From contig NZ_QLTA01000015.1 in NCBI RefSeq assembly GCF_003269065.1, positions 35,377 through 99,376 of the forward strand: DNA of 64,000 bases, in the 5' to 3' direction. The position numbers were made by a program, and so were the translations under genes. Below, one piece after another: positions 7,188-14,712 of this stretch. The DNA is from Paracidovorax anthurii (GTDB lineage: Bacteria; Pseudomonadota; Gammaproteobacteria; Burkholderiales; Burkholderiaceae_C). Every line of letters starts with the position of its first letter. Positions within the stretch are counted from its first letter, which is position 1. The notes under the pieces were generated by a model. The model saw nothing but the letters and a program-made list of their open reading frames with translations. It did not search any database and was not told where the DNA came from.

Positions 7188-9146
7188 TTACTGCAATGCA
7201 GCAATCGGTGCGTCAACCACCCGCCGCGCCTGGAGCAGCGCGGCGAAGGCCTCGGCGGGCACGGGCCGGTGGCACAGGTAGCCCTGGTAGCGGTCGCAGC
7301 CCCGCCCGCGCAGGAAATCCAGTTGCGCGGGCGTCTCCACGCCCTCGGCCAGCACCGCCATCCCCAGGCTGTGCCCCATGGCGATGATGGCCGCGCAGAT
7401 GGCCGTGTCGTCCGCGCTTTGCGGCAGGTCGCGGATGAAGCCCTTGTCGATCTTGAGCACGTCGATCGGGAAGCGCTTGAGGTGCGCGAGCGACGAATAG
7501 CCCGTGCCGAAGTCGTCGATCGCCAGCCGCAGCCCCAGTCCGCGCAGGCGCAGCAGCACCTGCCGGGCCTCGTCGGGGCGCTCGGCGAGCGCGCCCTCGG
7601 TGATCTCCAGCTCCAGCAGCGTGGACGGGAAACCCGTGTCCGCCAGCGCCAGGGCCGCGCAGCCCGCGAGGTCGGTCAGGTGGAACTGGCGCGGCGAGAT
7701 GTTCACCGCCATCGTCAGTTCGGGCAGCCCGGCCTCGCGCCAGCGCTGGGCCTGCCGGCAGGCCTCGCGCATGACCCATTCGCCCAGCGGGCCGATGATG
7801 CCCGTCTGCTCGGCCACGGGGATGAAGCGGTCGGGCGGGATCGGGCCCTCCTGCGGGTCGATCCAGCGCACCAGCGCCTCGGCGCCCACGATGCGGCCCG
7901 AGGCGATGTCCACCTGCGGCTGGTAGTGCAGCGCGAACTGGCCCTGCGCGAGCGCGGTGCGCAGGCGCGCCTCCAGCACGAGCCGCTCGCGCGCGGCCTG
8001 GGTGAGGCGCTCGTCGAAGAAGCGCCCCTGCGCCTTGGCGCCGTAGACGGCGGCATGCGCGCCCTGCAGCAGCGCCTCGGGGCTGTCGCCATGGTCGGGA
8101 AAGAGGCAGATGCCCACGCCCGCGGAGGCCACCACCTCGAAGCCGTCGGGCGAGCGCCAGGGCTCGGCCAGCGCGGCGAGCAGGCCGCGCGCGATCTCCA
8201 CCGCGCCCTGCGCCCCCTCCACGCGCCGCGCGATCACGCCCAGCTCGTCGCCCTCCAGGCGCCCCGCCATGTCGCCCGGCCGGAGCGCGCCCTGCACGCG
8301 GGCGGCGATGTGGCGCAGCACCTCGTCGCCCACGGCATGGCCGTAGCTGTCGTTCACATCCTTGAAGCCGTCCAGGTTGACCAGCAGCACGGCCAGCGGC
8401 TCGCGGCGCGTGCGGGCCTGCGCCATCGCCTCGTCGAGCTGGCGGGAGAAGAAGCCCCGGTTGGGCAGCCCCGTGAGCGGATCGGTGTGGGCCAGCACCT
8501 CCAGGCGCCGGCGCTGCTCGTGCTCCTGCGAGATGTCGGTGAACAGGCACACGTAGTGGGTGACCTCGCCCCGCTCGCCGCGCACGCTGGACAGCGACAT
8601 GCGCTCGGGGAACACCTCGCCGTTCTTGCGGCGGTTCCAGATCTCGCCCTGCCAGTGGCCGGTGCGGCCCAGCTCGCCCCACAGGGCCTCGTAGAAGGCG
8701 CGGCCATGGCGGCCCGACTTGAAGAGCCGGGGCGTGCGGCCCAGCAGCTCGGCCTCGCTGTAGCCCATGAGGCGGGTGAAGGCGGCGTTCACCGACAGGA
8801 TGCGGCTCTGCGCATCGGTCACCACCATGCCCTCGGCCGCGTTGTCCACCACCGTGGCGGCGAGCCGCAGGCGCTCGCCGGCCCGGCGGGCGCCGTCGGC
8901 CAGCACGGCCATCTCGCGGCCCCGCGCGCGCCAGCGCCGCAGGGCCCACACGCCGCAGGCCGCGGGTGCCAGCACGAAGGCGGCCTCCAGCGCGATCCGC
9001 ATGCCGCTGCCGGCGGGCAGCACGTCCTGCGCGCCAGCCACCCACGCGAGCCCGGCGGCCGCGTACAGGAGCAGGCCGGCCGGCATCCATCCGCCGGCCA
9101 TCGCCTCCGTCTCGCCGCGGGGCACGGCCCCCTGCTCCTCGTTCAT
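7188..9146 (-). CDS. Membrane-anchored PAS-GGDEF-EAL cyclic-di-GMP phosphodiesterase
   Basis: A 652-residue signalling protein. Two hydrophobic stretches lie near residues 20-45 and 50-75, then a PAS domain (LRLAATVVDNAAEGMVVTDA to about 210), a GGDEF domain (DPLTGLPNRGFFSRQLDEAM onwards) and a C-terminal EAL domain. The GGDEF active-site loop reads GRLEGDELGV, so Gly-Gly and Phe are replaced and diguanylate cyclase activity is doubtful. The EAL domain keeps the metal and catalytic motifs: AEALVRW, ELEITEG, AIDDFGTGYSS and LKIDKGFI. It is therefore most likely a phosphodiesterase, with the GGDEF part possibly a GTP sensor. The ATG at 9146 has AAGGAA upstream; a longer start 14 codons earlier is less likely. 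It is divergent from purU with a 52-bp gap. Confidence 0.9.
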   Translation of the reverse strand: MNEEQGAVPRGETEAMAGGWMPAGLLLYAAAGLAWVAGAQDVLPAGSGMRIALEAAFVLAPAACGVWALRRWRARGREMAVLADGARRAGERLRLAATVVDNAAEGMVVTDAQSRILSVNAAFTRLMGYSEAELLGRTPRLFKSGRHGRAFYEALWGELGRTGHWQGEIWNRRKNGEVFPERMSLSSVRGERGEVTHYVCLFTDISQEHEQRRRLEVLAHTDPLTGLPNRGFFSRQLDEAMAQARTRREPLAVLLVNLDGFKDVNDSYGHAVGDEVLRHIAARVQGALRPGDMAGRLEGDELGVIARRVEGAQGAVEIARGLLAALAEPWRSPDGFEVVASAGVGICLFPDHGDSPEALLQGAHAAVYGAKAQGRFFDERLTQAARERLVLEARLRTALAQGQFALHYQPQVDIASGRIVGAEALVRWIDPQEGPIPPDRFIPVAEQTGIIGPLGEWVMREACRQAQRWREAGLPELTMAVNISPRQFHLTDLAGCAALALADTGFPSTLLELEITEGALAERPDEARQVLLRLRGLGLRLAIDDFGTGYSSLAHLKRFPIDVLKIDKGFIRDLPQSADDTAICAAIIAMGHSLGMAVLAEGVETPAQLDFLRGRGCDRYQGYLCHRPVPAEAFAALLQARRVVDAPIAALQ

Positions 9147-9198
9147 CGAATTCCTTGCTCCGCGTTTCTGCGGGCCGTGCTGCGACAATCGCCCCGCT

Positions 9199-10047
9199 AT
9201 GACCCAAGCCTATATTCTCACCCTGTCCTGCCCCGACAAGCTCGGGCTGGTGCATGCGGTTTCCGGCTTCCTGCTGGAGCATGGCGGCAACATCGAGGAG
9301 GCCGCCCAGTACAACGACCACGCCACGGGCCTGTTCTTCATGCGCGTGCGCTTCGCCTGCGGTGCCTACGACCAGGCCGGCCTGCGCGAGCGGCTCACGG
9401 CCTTCGCCGAGCCGCACCGCATGCACTGGAGCCTGCACGCCGCGAGCGAGCCCATGAAGACCGTCATCATGGTCAGCCGCGAGGGCCACTGCCTGAACGA
9501 CCTGCTGTTCCGCTGGAAGTCGGGCCTGCTGCCGGTGCACATCTGCGCCATCATCAGCAACCACCGCGATTTCTACCAGCTCGCGGCCAGCTACAACGTG
9601 CCCTTCCACCACATCCCGGTCACCAAGGACAACAAGCCCCAGGCCGAGGCCCGGCAGCACGAGATCATCCAGCAGGAAGGCGCCGAGCTGGTGGTGCTGG
9701 CGCGCTACATGCAGGTGCTCTCCGACGACCTGTGCCGCAAGCTGGAGGGCCGCGCGATCAACATCCACCACAGCTTCCTGCCCAGCTTCAAGGGCGCCAA
9801 GCCGTATTACCAGGCGCACGACCGGGGCGTGAAGCTGATCGGCGCCACCGCGCACTACGTGACGGCCGACCTGGACGAAGGCCCGATCATCGAGCAGGAC
9901 GTGGCCCGCGCCGACCACACCGACACGGTGGAAGACCTCACCGCGCGCGGCCGCGACACCGAGAGCCAGGTGCTCGCGCGCGCCGTGAAGTGGCACACCG
10001 AGCACCGCGTGCTGCTCAACGGCCACAAGACCGTGATCTTCCGCTAG
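9199..10047 (+). CDS. purU: Formyltetrahydrofolate deformylase
   Basis: A 282-residue cytosolic enzyme hydrolysing 10-formyl-THF to THF and formate, supplying formate and balancing one-carbon pools. The N-terminal ACT domain (about residues 1-80, ILTLSCPDKLGLVHAVSGFL) is the usual regulatory part. The C-terminal formyltransferase-fold domain starts at MKTVIMVSREGHCLNDLLFR and contains NIHHSFLPSFKGAKPYYQAH (catalytic Asn and His) and TAHYVTADLDEGPIIEQ (catalytic Asp). Length and domain order match the family. The start ATG is where homology begins. The divergent neighbour is the EAL phosphodiesterase gene; a dispersed repeat follows the stop codon. Confidence 0.95.
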   Translation: MTQAYILTLSCPDKLGLVHAVSGFLLEHGGNIEEAAQYNDHATGLFFMRVRFACGAYDQAGLRERLTAFAEPHRMHWSLHAASEPMKTVIMVSREGHCLNDLLFRWKSGLLPVHICAIISNHRDFYQLAASYNVPFHHIPVTKDNKPQAEARQHEIIQQEGAELVVLARYMQVLSDDLCRKLEGRAINIHHSFLPSFKGAKPYYQAHDRGVKLIGATAHYVTADLDEGPIIEQDVARADHTDTVEDLTARGRDTESQVLARAVKWHTEHRVLLNGHKTVIFR

Positions 10048-10055
10048 AGCATGCC

Positions 10056-10159
10056 TCCCCCCCTGTGTCGCTTCGCGCCTTCCCCCTCCAGGGGGACGCC
10101 ACTGGCGGCCCGGCGAAGCCGGTTCCGCGGTGGCTGCGGGTGTAGCCTGCTCCGCGGCC
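10056..10159 (+). repeat. Dispersed extragenic repeat, copy R1
   Basis: Begins CCCCCTGTGTCGCTTCGCGCC, continues through GGGGGACGCCACTGGC, the hairpin CCCGGCGAAGCCGG, and ends GCCTGCTCCGCGGCC. A diverged, longer copy lies on the minus strand at 63503-63690 with the same blocks in the same order. It fills the gap between purU and a LysR gene. No transposase or coding capacity is visible. Confidence 0.65.
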
Positions 10160-10276
10160 TTCTGACGGGCAGCGCGCAGCGCCGGGGCGGCGGGGCAGCC
10201 CTTGCACGGCGGCCCTGGCCTGGGCCGCGCCAGTGGCATGCACTGGGGATAGTGCACGGCACAACGGATCAATGAG

Positions 10277-11185
10277 ATGGCGTCCGCTAACACCGCTTCG
10301 CCATTTTCCAGAAACACCGCCCAGCGCATCCCGCCGATCCAGTGCCTGCTCACCTTCGAGGCGCTGGCGCGGCTGCGCAGCGTGACGCAGACGGCCGACG
10401 AGCTGTGCGTGACGCCCAGCGCCGTGAGCCACCGCGTGCGCCAGCTGGAGCAGATCCTGGGCGTGCGGCTCTTCGGGCGGGCGGATTTCTCGCTCACCAC
10501 CGAGGGCAGCGCCTACCTGGCCCACGTGCGCGAGGGCCTGGGTGCGCTGCAGCGCTTTCCGGGCGCGGCGGCCGCGCCGGGCAAGCGGCGGCTCAAGCTG
10601 GCCGTCACGCCCACCTTCGCGCGGGCCATCCTGATCCCGCGGCTGCGGCAGTTCACCGAGGCCTACCCCGAGATCGACCTGGCCCTGCAGGTCTCCATCC
10701 CGCTGCTGGACGTGGTGGCCGAGGACGCCGACCTGATCGTGCGCTTCGGCCCCGGCCACTATGCCGACATGGAGCACGTGGAGCTGGCGCGCGACGTGGT
10801 CACGCCCCTGGCCTCGCCGGCCTTCCTGCGCGAGCACGGCCCCTTCGAGCGGCCCGCCGACCTCGAAGCCGCGGCCCTGCTGCGCAGCCCGCTGGAGCCC
10901 TGGCGCACCTGGTTCGCCGCCGCCGGGCTCGACTGGCCCGAGCCCTCCGAGGGCTCGCAGTTCAACGACATCGGCCTCATGTGCGACGCCGCCTCCGCCG
11001 GCATGGGCGTGGCGCTGGTGCGCCTGAAGCTCGGCGCGCCCTGGCTGGAGAACGGCACCCTCGTGCGGCTCTTCCCGCTCGATGCGCCCAGCCCCCACGC
11101 GCACTACCTGTGCTGGCGCACCGGCACCATGGACCGCTGGGAGTGCGCCGCCTTCACGGAATGGCTGCGCAAAACCATGGGGTGA
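10277..11185 (+). CDS. LysR-family transcriptional regulator (GcvA type)
   Basis: A 302-residue DNA-binding protein. The N-terminal winged HTH covers about residues 17-76: LTFEALARLRSVTQTADELC, then VTPSAVSHRVRQLEQILGVR and LFGRADFSLTTEG. The effector-binding domain follows (RRLKLAVTPTFARAILIPRL, DADLIVRFGPGHYADMEHVE, SAGMGVALVRL). The pattern Pro-Pro-x-xx-Leu-Leu-Thr-Phe-Glu-Ala at the N-terminus is typical of GcvA-like LysR proteins. There is no divergent partner gene in the usual position, because purU lies upstream in the same orientation across a repeat. Target and inducer cannot be deduced. Confidence 0.9.
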   Translation: MASANTASPFSRNTAQRIPPIQCLLTFEALARLRSVTQTADELCVTPSAVSHRVRQLEQILGVRLFGRADFSLTTEGSAYLAHVREGLGALQRFPGAAAAPGKRRLKLAVTPTFARAILIPRLRQFTEAYPEIDLALQVSIPLLDVVAEDADLIVRFGPGHYADMEHVELARDVVTPLASPAFLREHGPFERPADLEAAALLRSPLEPWRTWFAAAGLDWPEPSEGSQFNDIGLMCDAASAGMGVALVRLKLGAPWLENGTLVRLFPLDAPSPHAHYLCWRTGTMDRWECAAFTEWLRKTMG

Positions 11186-11210
11186 GTGATTTTTGGCCCA
11201 AATCGCCACC

Positions 11211-11257
11211 ATGTCGCCGTATCCATTGCGTTTTCAGCTATATATTCAATAGCAAAC
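11211..11257 (+). repeat. Dispersed palindromic element, copy 1
   Basis: ATGTCGCCGTATCCATT followed by an AT-rich imperfect hairpin around GCTAT...ATAGC. Same family as the copies at 22873-22918, 26878-26920, 56385-56431 and 57232-57278; here the stem is degenerate. Confidence 0.7.
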
Positions 11258-11318
11258 ATCCTGCCTCTCCGTCGCCCCCGGGATGGCACGCCGCCGGCAG
11301 GATGGCGACAATGCCGCC

Positions 11319-11849
11319 ATGCCCGACGCCCCACCGCCGCCACCGCCCCCCTTCGTCCCCGCGCCGCTGCCCGACAACGAGGCCGAGCGCCTGCGGGCCC
11401 TGCGCGATCTCATGCTGCTGGACACCTCCCCCGAGGAGCGCTTCGATCGCGTGGTGCGCTTTGCCGCCGAACAGCTGGACGCGCCCATGGCCCTCGTCAG
11501 CCTGGTGGACGAGCAACGCCAGTGGTTCAAGTCGCGCATCGGCATCGCGCTGGAGGAGACCGCGCGCGACATCTCGTTCTGCGCGCACGCCATCCTGCAG
11601 CCCGAAGTCTTCATCGTCGAGGACGCGCGGCTCGACCACCGGTTCGCCGGCAACCCGATGGTGACCGGCGAGGCCCACATCCGCTTCTACGCCGGCGCGC
11701 CGCTGCAGGCGCCGGGCGGCGAGCGCATCGGCACGCTGTGCGTGCTCGACACCGAGCCGCGCGCGCTGAACGGCACCGAGATCGCGGTGCTCCATGCCCT
11801 GCAGCAGCTCATCAACGAAGCCATCGCCGGCGAGGAGGGCGAGCCATGA
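11319..11849 (+). CDS. GAF-domain sensor protein
   Basis: A 176-residue soluble protein with a Pro-rich leader (PDAPPPPPPPFVPAPLPDNE) and a single GAF domain from about residue 25 (ERLRALRDLMLLDTSPEERF, LVSLVDEQRQWFKSRIG, ISFCAHAILQPEVFIVEDAR, IRFYAGAPL, GERIGTLCVLDTEPR). This GAF subtype is common at the N-terminus of histidine kinases and diguanylate cyclases and usually binds a small ligand; here it stands alone. The stop codon overlaps the ATG of a receiver-like gene (ATGA), so the two are translationally coupled and may act as a pair. An earlier in-frame ATG at 11283 is possible but the sequence before 11319 is Arg-rich and unlike the family. Confidence 0.8.
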   Translation: MPDAPPPPPPPFVPAPLPDNEAERLRALRDLMLLDTSPEERFDRVVRFAAEQLDAPMALVSLVDEQRQWFKSRIGIALEETARDISFCAHAILQPEVFIVEDARLDHRFAGNPMVTGEAHIRFYAGAPLQAPGGERIGTLCVLDTEPRALNGTEIAVLHALQQLINEAIAGEEGEP

Positions 11850-12250
11850 GCCCGGGACGCACCCTTGCCCGCCAGCCCCTGCTGCTGGTCGAGCCGCAGT
11901 TCGTGCTGCGCCGCACCATCGTCGCGGTGGCCCGCGAACTGGAACTGGTGGAGTTCCACGAGGCGACGAGCATCGAGCGCGCCGTGCCGCTGCTCGGCGC
12001 CCGGACGTTCTCCGGGCTGGTGATCGACTGCGACGACAACGCCATCGCCTCGGACCTGCTGAGCCGGCTGCGCGAGGGCGCGTTCGCCAGCCCGCCGCAG
12101 ACCCCCGTGATCGCCATCACCTCGGTGCACGAGCCCGACCGCGATGCGTGGCGCCAGTCGATGGGCGTCATCGGCACGCTGCACAAGCCGTTCAAGATCG
12201 GCGCGCTGCTGGAGCGGGTGCAGGCGATGCTCGGCACGCCCCGGCCATAA
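11846..12250 (+). CDS. Stand-alone receiver-like protein, degenerate phosphorylation site
   Basis: A 134-residue CheY-like fold: beta1 QPLLLVEPQFVLRRT, beta3 FSGLVIDCDDNAIASDLL, beta4 PVIAITSVHEPD (conserved Thr), beta5 GTLHKPFKIGALLERV (conserved Lys-Pro). The usual acidic pair at the end of beta1 is reduced to a single Glu, and the loop after the putative acceptor Asp (IDCDDN) differs from the normal D-x-x-M-P. It is therefore a receiver-like domain of uncertain phosphorylation competence. It overlaps the upstream GAF gene by 4 nt. No output domain is present. The helicase gene starts 89 bp downstream, across an imperfect inverted repeat (12254-12310). Confidence 0.75.
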   Translation: MSPGRTLARQPLLLVEPQFVLRRTIVAVARELELVEFHEATSIERAVPLLGARTFSGLVIDCDDNAIASDLLSRLREGAFASPPQTPVIAITSVHEPDRDAWRQSMGVIGTLHKPFKIGALLERVQAMLGTPRP

Positions 12251-12338
12251 GAAGCCCGTTGCCGATCTCCCAGGCGCCGCGCAGCGGGGTCTGCGGGACC
12301 GTGAACGGGCTCTCACGCATGCCACCTCTTTTGCCCCC

Positions 12339-14339
12339 ATGTCCATGACCGTGCCGCACGACGCCAGTTTTCAGAAAAGATACCCGACGCTCGAACAGAA
12401 CGAGGTACTCAACGCCACCGCGAGTTCGGTCCTGATCAGCGCCCTGGCAGGCACGGGAAAGACCACCACCCTGGCCATCAAGGCCGCAGACCTCATCCGC
12501 CACAAGGGCATGGGCCGCATCCTGATGCTCGCCTACTCGGAATCGGGGCTGGCCGCCATCGCGCAGCGCCTGGGAACATTCGTTTCGCCCATCCCGCGCC
12601 AGCTGCAGATCATGACCGTGGAGCAGCTGTGCGCCCAGGTGCTCGAAAAGCAGGGTGCCGCGCTGGTGCACGTCACGGAACCCCTGCAGCGCAACCTGCT
12701 GGTGCGCCAGGCCTACGGCGCGCTCGCCCACGACCCGCGCCGTGGCGACGCGCCCGAACTCGGCGACTTCCTCTCGCATGAACTGGACGTGCAGGCCTTC
12801 CTGGATTTCGAGGCCCGGGCCAAGCAGCAGATGCTGCTGCGCGACAGGGAAAACTCCGGCCTGGGCGCCCTGCCATACTGCCGCGAGCACGAACTGGACT
12901 ACGGGCTCTACCAGCTCCTGGTGCGCTACGAACGGCTGCGGCGCGGACTGAACGACGAGCCCCTGTTCTACGCCCCCGGCGACTGCACCTACGAGATCGC
13001 CACGCAGCTCGGCGCGCTGGATTTCGAGGACGTCTTCGCGCCGCTGGCGGGCCGCTTCGACGCGGTCCTTTTCGATGAGCTGCAGGACCTGGACAACGCC
13101 GCCATGCTGGTGCTGCGCCACCTCGTGCGCGGCGGCAACGGCCTGTTCGTGGGCGCGGGCGACTTCAACCAGCACATCCGGCCCGGGGCCTTCTCGGTCT
13201 TCGGCGACAGCCTCTCCCGTATCCGGCAGGAACTGCCCGCGGACACCCAGGTGGCCGAGATCCGCACGACCTACCGCTTCGGCGATGCGATCTGCCGCGG
13301 GCTCAACCCCCTCTTCGGCGTGGAGTTCTCGGCGTATTACCGCGACAAGGCCGCATGGTTCGAGCCGCGCAGCTACACGGACGACAAGGATTGCGCCCGG
13401 CAGCTGCTGGCGATCCACGGCACGGTGCAGCGCCAGCCGCCCCGGGAGCCCGGCGGCACCCCGCCGTGCCTGCACGTGATCCTGCGGTCGCCGGAGGATT
13501 CGATCCTGCTCGAATGGATGTTCGCCCAGGAAGGCGTGCACTACACCTGCAAAGGGATGAAGCACTTCTACCAGCGCCGCGAGGTCGCGCTGCTGCTCAC
13601 CCTCATGTGGGCCATGCAGGGCTGCAGCGAAGGCCTGCGGCTCACGCAGGGCATCGTGAGCAACGCCATCGAAGGCCTGCTGCGGTATGTGCGGCGCGCC
13701 AGCCAGCCCGACCCCGATGTGCTGGCCAACGGCTTCTTCGACATGGACGCGCTGGAGCGCGACTCCCCCGTGGAGGTGAACACCCGGGCCGTGGCGGTGG
13801 ACCTCGTCGGCCAGAAGCCGCTGCTGCGCCGTTTCCTGGCCCGCGGCAGCTTCGACCCGAACGCTCCCGTGGCTTCGCGCCCCTGCGAGCAACTGCTGGA
13901 ACTGCCCCCCGAGGCCTGCGCGGATGCGGGGCGGCTGTGCCGGCACCCGCTCGTGCGCGAGTTCTTCGCCCAGGCCCCGCTCAGCCCGCAGGAGCGGCGC
14001 TCCTGCCAGGACAGCCTGCAGGCGCTGGCCCGCATCTGCGCGGGGCTGTCCGTCGATGCCTTCCTGGGCCGCCTCGCGCCCCTGGTCGGCGCCAGCATCG
14101 ACCAGCACCGGCGGCAGCAAGCGCCCAGCCTGCAACTGCTCACCGTGGAGCGCTGCAAGGGGCATGAGTACGACTACGTGGCCGTTCCCTTCGTGGAGCG
14201 GGGGCGCTTTCCACGCAGCGCCTCCGGGGCGGACGCCCTGCGCGAGCGCAACATGCTCTACGTCGCCATGACGCGCAGCACCCGGCGCCTGTGGCTGCTG
14301 GAGAGCGCGGGCCGCCCCGTCAGCCCCGGGCCGGTCTGA
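12339..14339 (+). CDS. UvrD/Rep-like superfamily 1 DNA helicase, divergent
   Basis: A 666-residue ATPase. Motif I (Walker A) is ISALAGTGKTTTLAIKAADL near residues 33-52, preceded by a Q-motif-like YPTLEQNEVLN. Motif II reads AVLFDELQDLDN (a DEXQD box). Motif III is the GAGDFNQHI region, motif IV the RTTYRFGDAICRG region, motif V QLLTVERCKGHEYDYV and motif VI RNMLYVAMTRSTRRLWLLE. This is the full SF1A helicase set, in a protein shorter than UvrD and with divergent accessory regions, so it is not UvrD, Rep or PcrA itself. Stand-alone relatives are often linked to repair or to defence and mobile islands; the 266-bp inverted-repeat element directly after its stop codon supports accessory DNA, but function is not established. 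Start chosen at ATG 12339; a second ATG two codons later is equally possible. Confidence 0.85.
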   Translation: MSMTVPHDASFQKRYPTLEQNEVLNATASSVLISALAGTGKTTTLAIKAADLIRHKGMGRILMLAYSESGLAAIAQRLGTFVSPIPRQLQIMTVEQLCAQVLEKQGAALVHVTEPLQRNLLVRQAYGALAHDPRRGDAPELGDFLSHELDVQAFLDFEARAKQQMLLRDRENSGLGALPYCREHELDYGLYQLLVRYERLRRGLNDEPLFYAPGDCTYEIATQLGALDFEDVFAPLAGRFDAVLFDELQDLDNAAMLVLRHLVRGGNGLFVGAGDFNQHIRPGAFSVFGDSLSRIRQELPADTQVAEIRTTYRFGDAICRGLNPLFGVEFSAYYRDKAAWFEPRSYTDDKDCARQLLAIHGTVQRQPPREPGGTPPCLHVILRSPEDSILLEWMFAQEGVHYTCKGMKHFYQRREVALLLTLMWAMQGCSEGLRLTQGIVSNAIEGLLRYVRRASQPDPDVLANGFFDMDALERDSPVEVNTRAVAVDLVGQKPLLRRFLARGSFDPNAPVASRPCEQLLELPPEACADAGRLCRHPLVREFFAQAPLSPQERRSCQDSLQALARICAGLSVDAFLGRLAPLVGASIDQHRRQQAPSLQLLTVERCKGHEYDYVAVPFVERGRFPRSASGADALRERNMLYVAMTRSTRRLWLLESAGRPVSPGPV

Positions 14340-14605
14340 GAACGTGTTCACGATCTCGCAGGGGTCGCGTTGGAGCGCAATCGGGATGAGTGGATGCCTC
14401 GGATGCGCCGCATGGGCTCATGCCCATGCCAGCAGCCGGGGCGTGCAATCGCCCGATTTCGCTCCAACCCGAAGGGCAGTGGCGTGTGCGAGCGGTCTGC
14501 GGCGTTGCGGCGCTGGCCCATAGCCGGGCGATGGGCGGCGCACCGCGCCTTGCATCCCACCCGCACACGCCACTGCGCGACCCCTGGGAGATCGTGAACA
14601 CGTTC
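14340..14605. mobile_element. 266-bp non-coding element with 30-bp terminal inverted repeats (MITE-like or structured repeat)
   Basis: The first 30 bases (GAACGTGTTCACGATCTCGC...) and last 30 bases are inverted repeats matching at 29 of 30 positions. Inside lie two more inverted pairs: TTGGAGCGCAATCGGG (14370) with CCCGATTTCGCTCCAA, 15 of 16 pairs, and a perfect 15-bp GCAGTGGCGTGTGCG with its complement near the right end. The whole sequence can thus fold into a multi-hairpin structure. It begins on the base after the helicase stop codon and contains no protein-coding capacity. A 30-base copy identical to its right end sits alone at 16249-16278; shorter end-like pieces occur near 18786 and 62246. 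No target-site duplication is obvious. Confidence 0.75.
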
Positions 14606-14712
14606 TGAGGCGGAGCGGCCCCGCAGGCGCCGCCCCGCCCTGCCCCGGCATTTCACGCGGCCGTGCAAGAAAACTCACGCAGCGCGCACAGCCTTCCCCT
14701 ACAGTGGCGGGC

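Noticed and set aside
6486..10145. Plus-strand frame of more than 1200 codons
   Set aside because: Shadow of the PAS-GGDEF-EAL gene and of purU in another frame; low-complexity Arg/Ala/Pro sequence.
12251..12338. Another copy of the 30-bp inverted-repeat end between the receiver gene and the helicase gene
   Set aside because: Only GATCTCCCAG and CGTGAAC fragments plus a 7-bp outer stem match; it may be a decayed relative but the similarity is too low to list as a copy.
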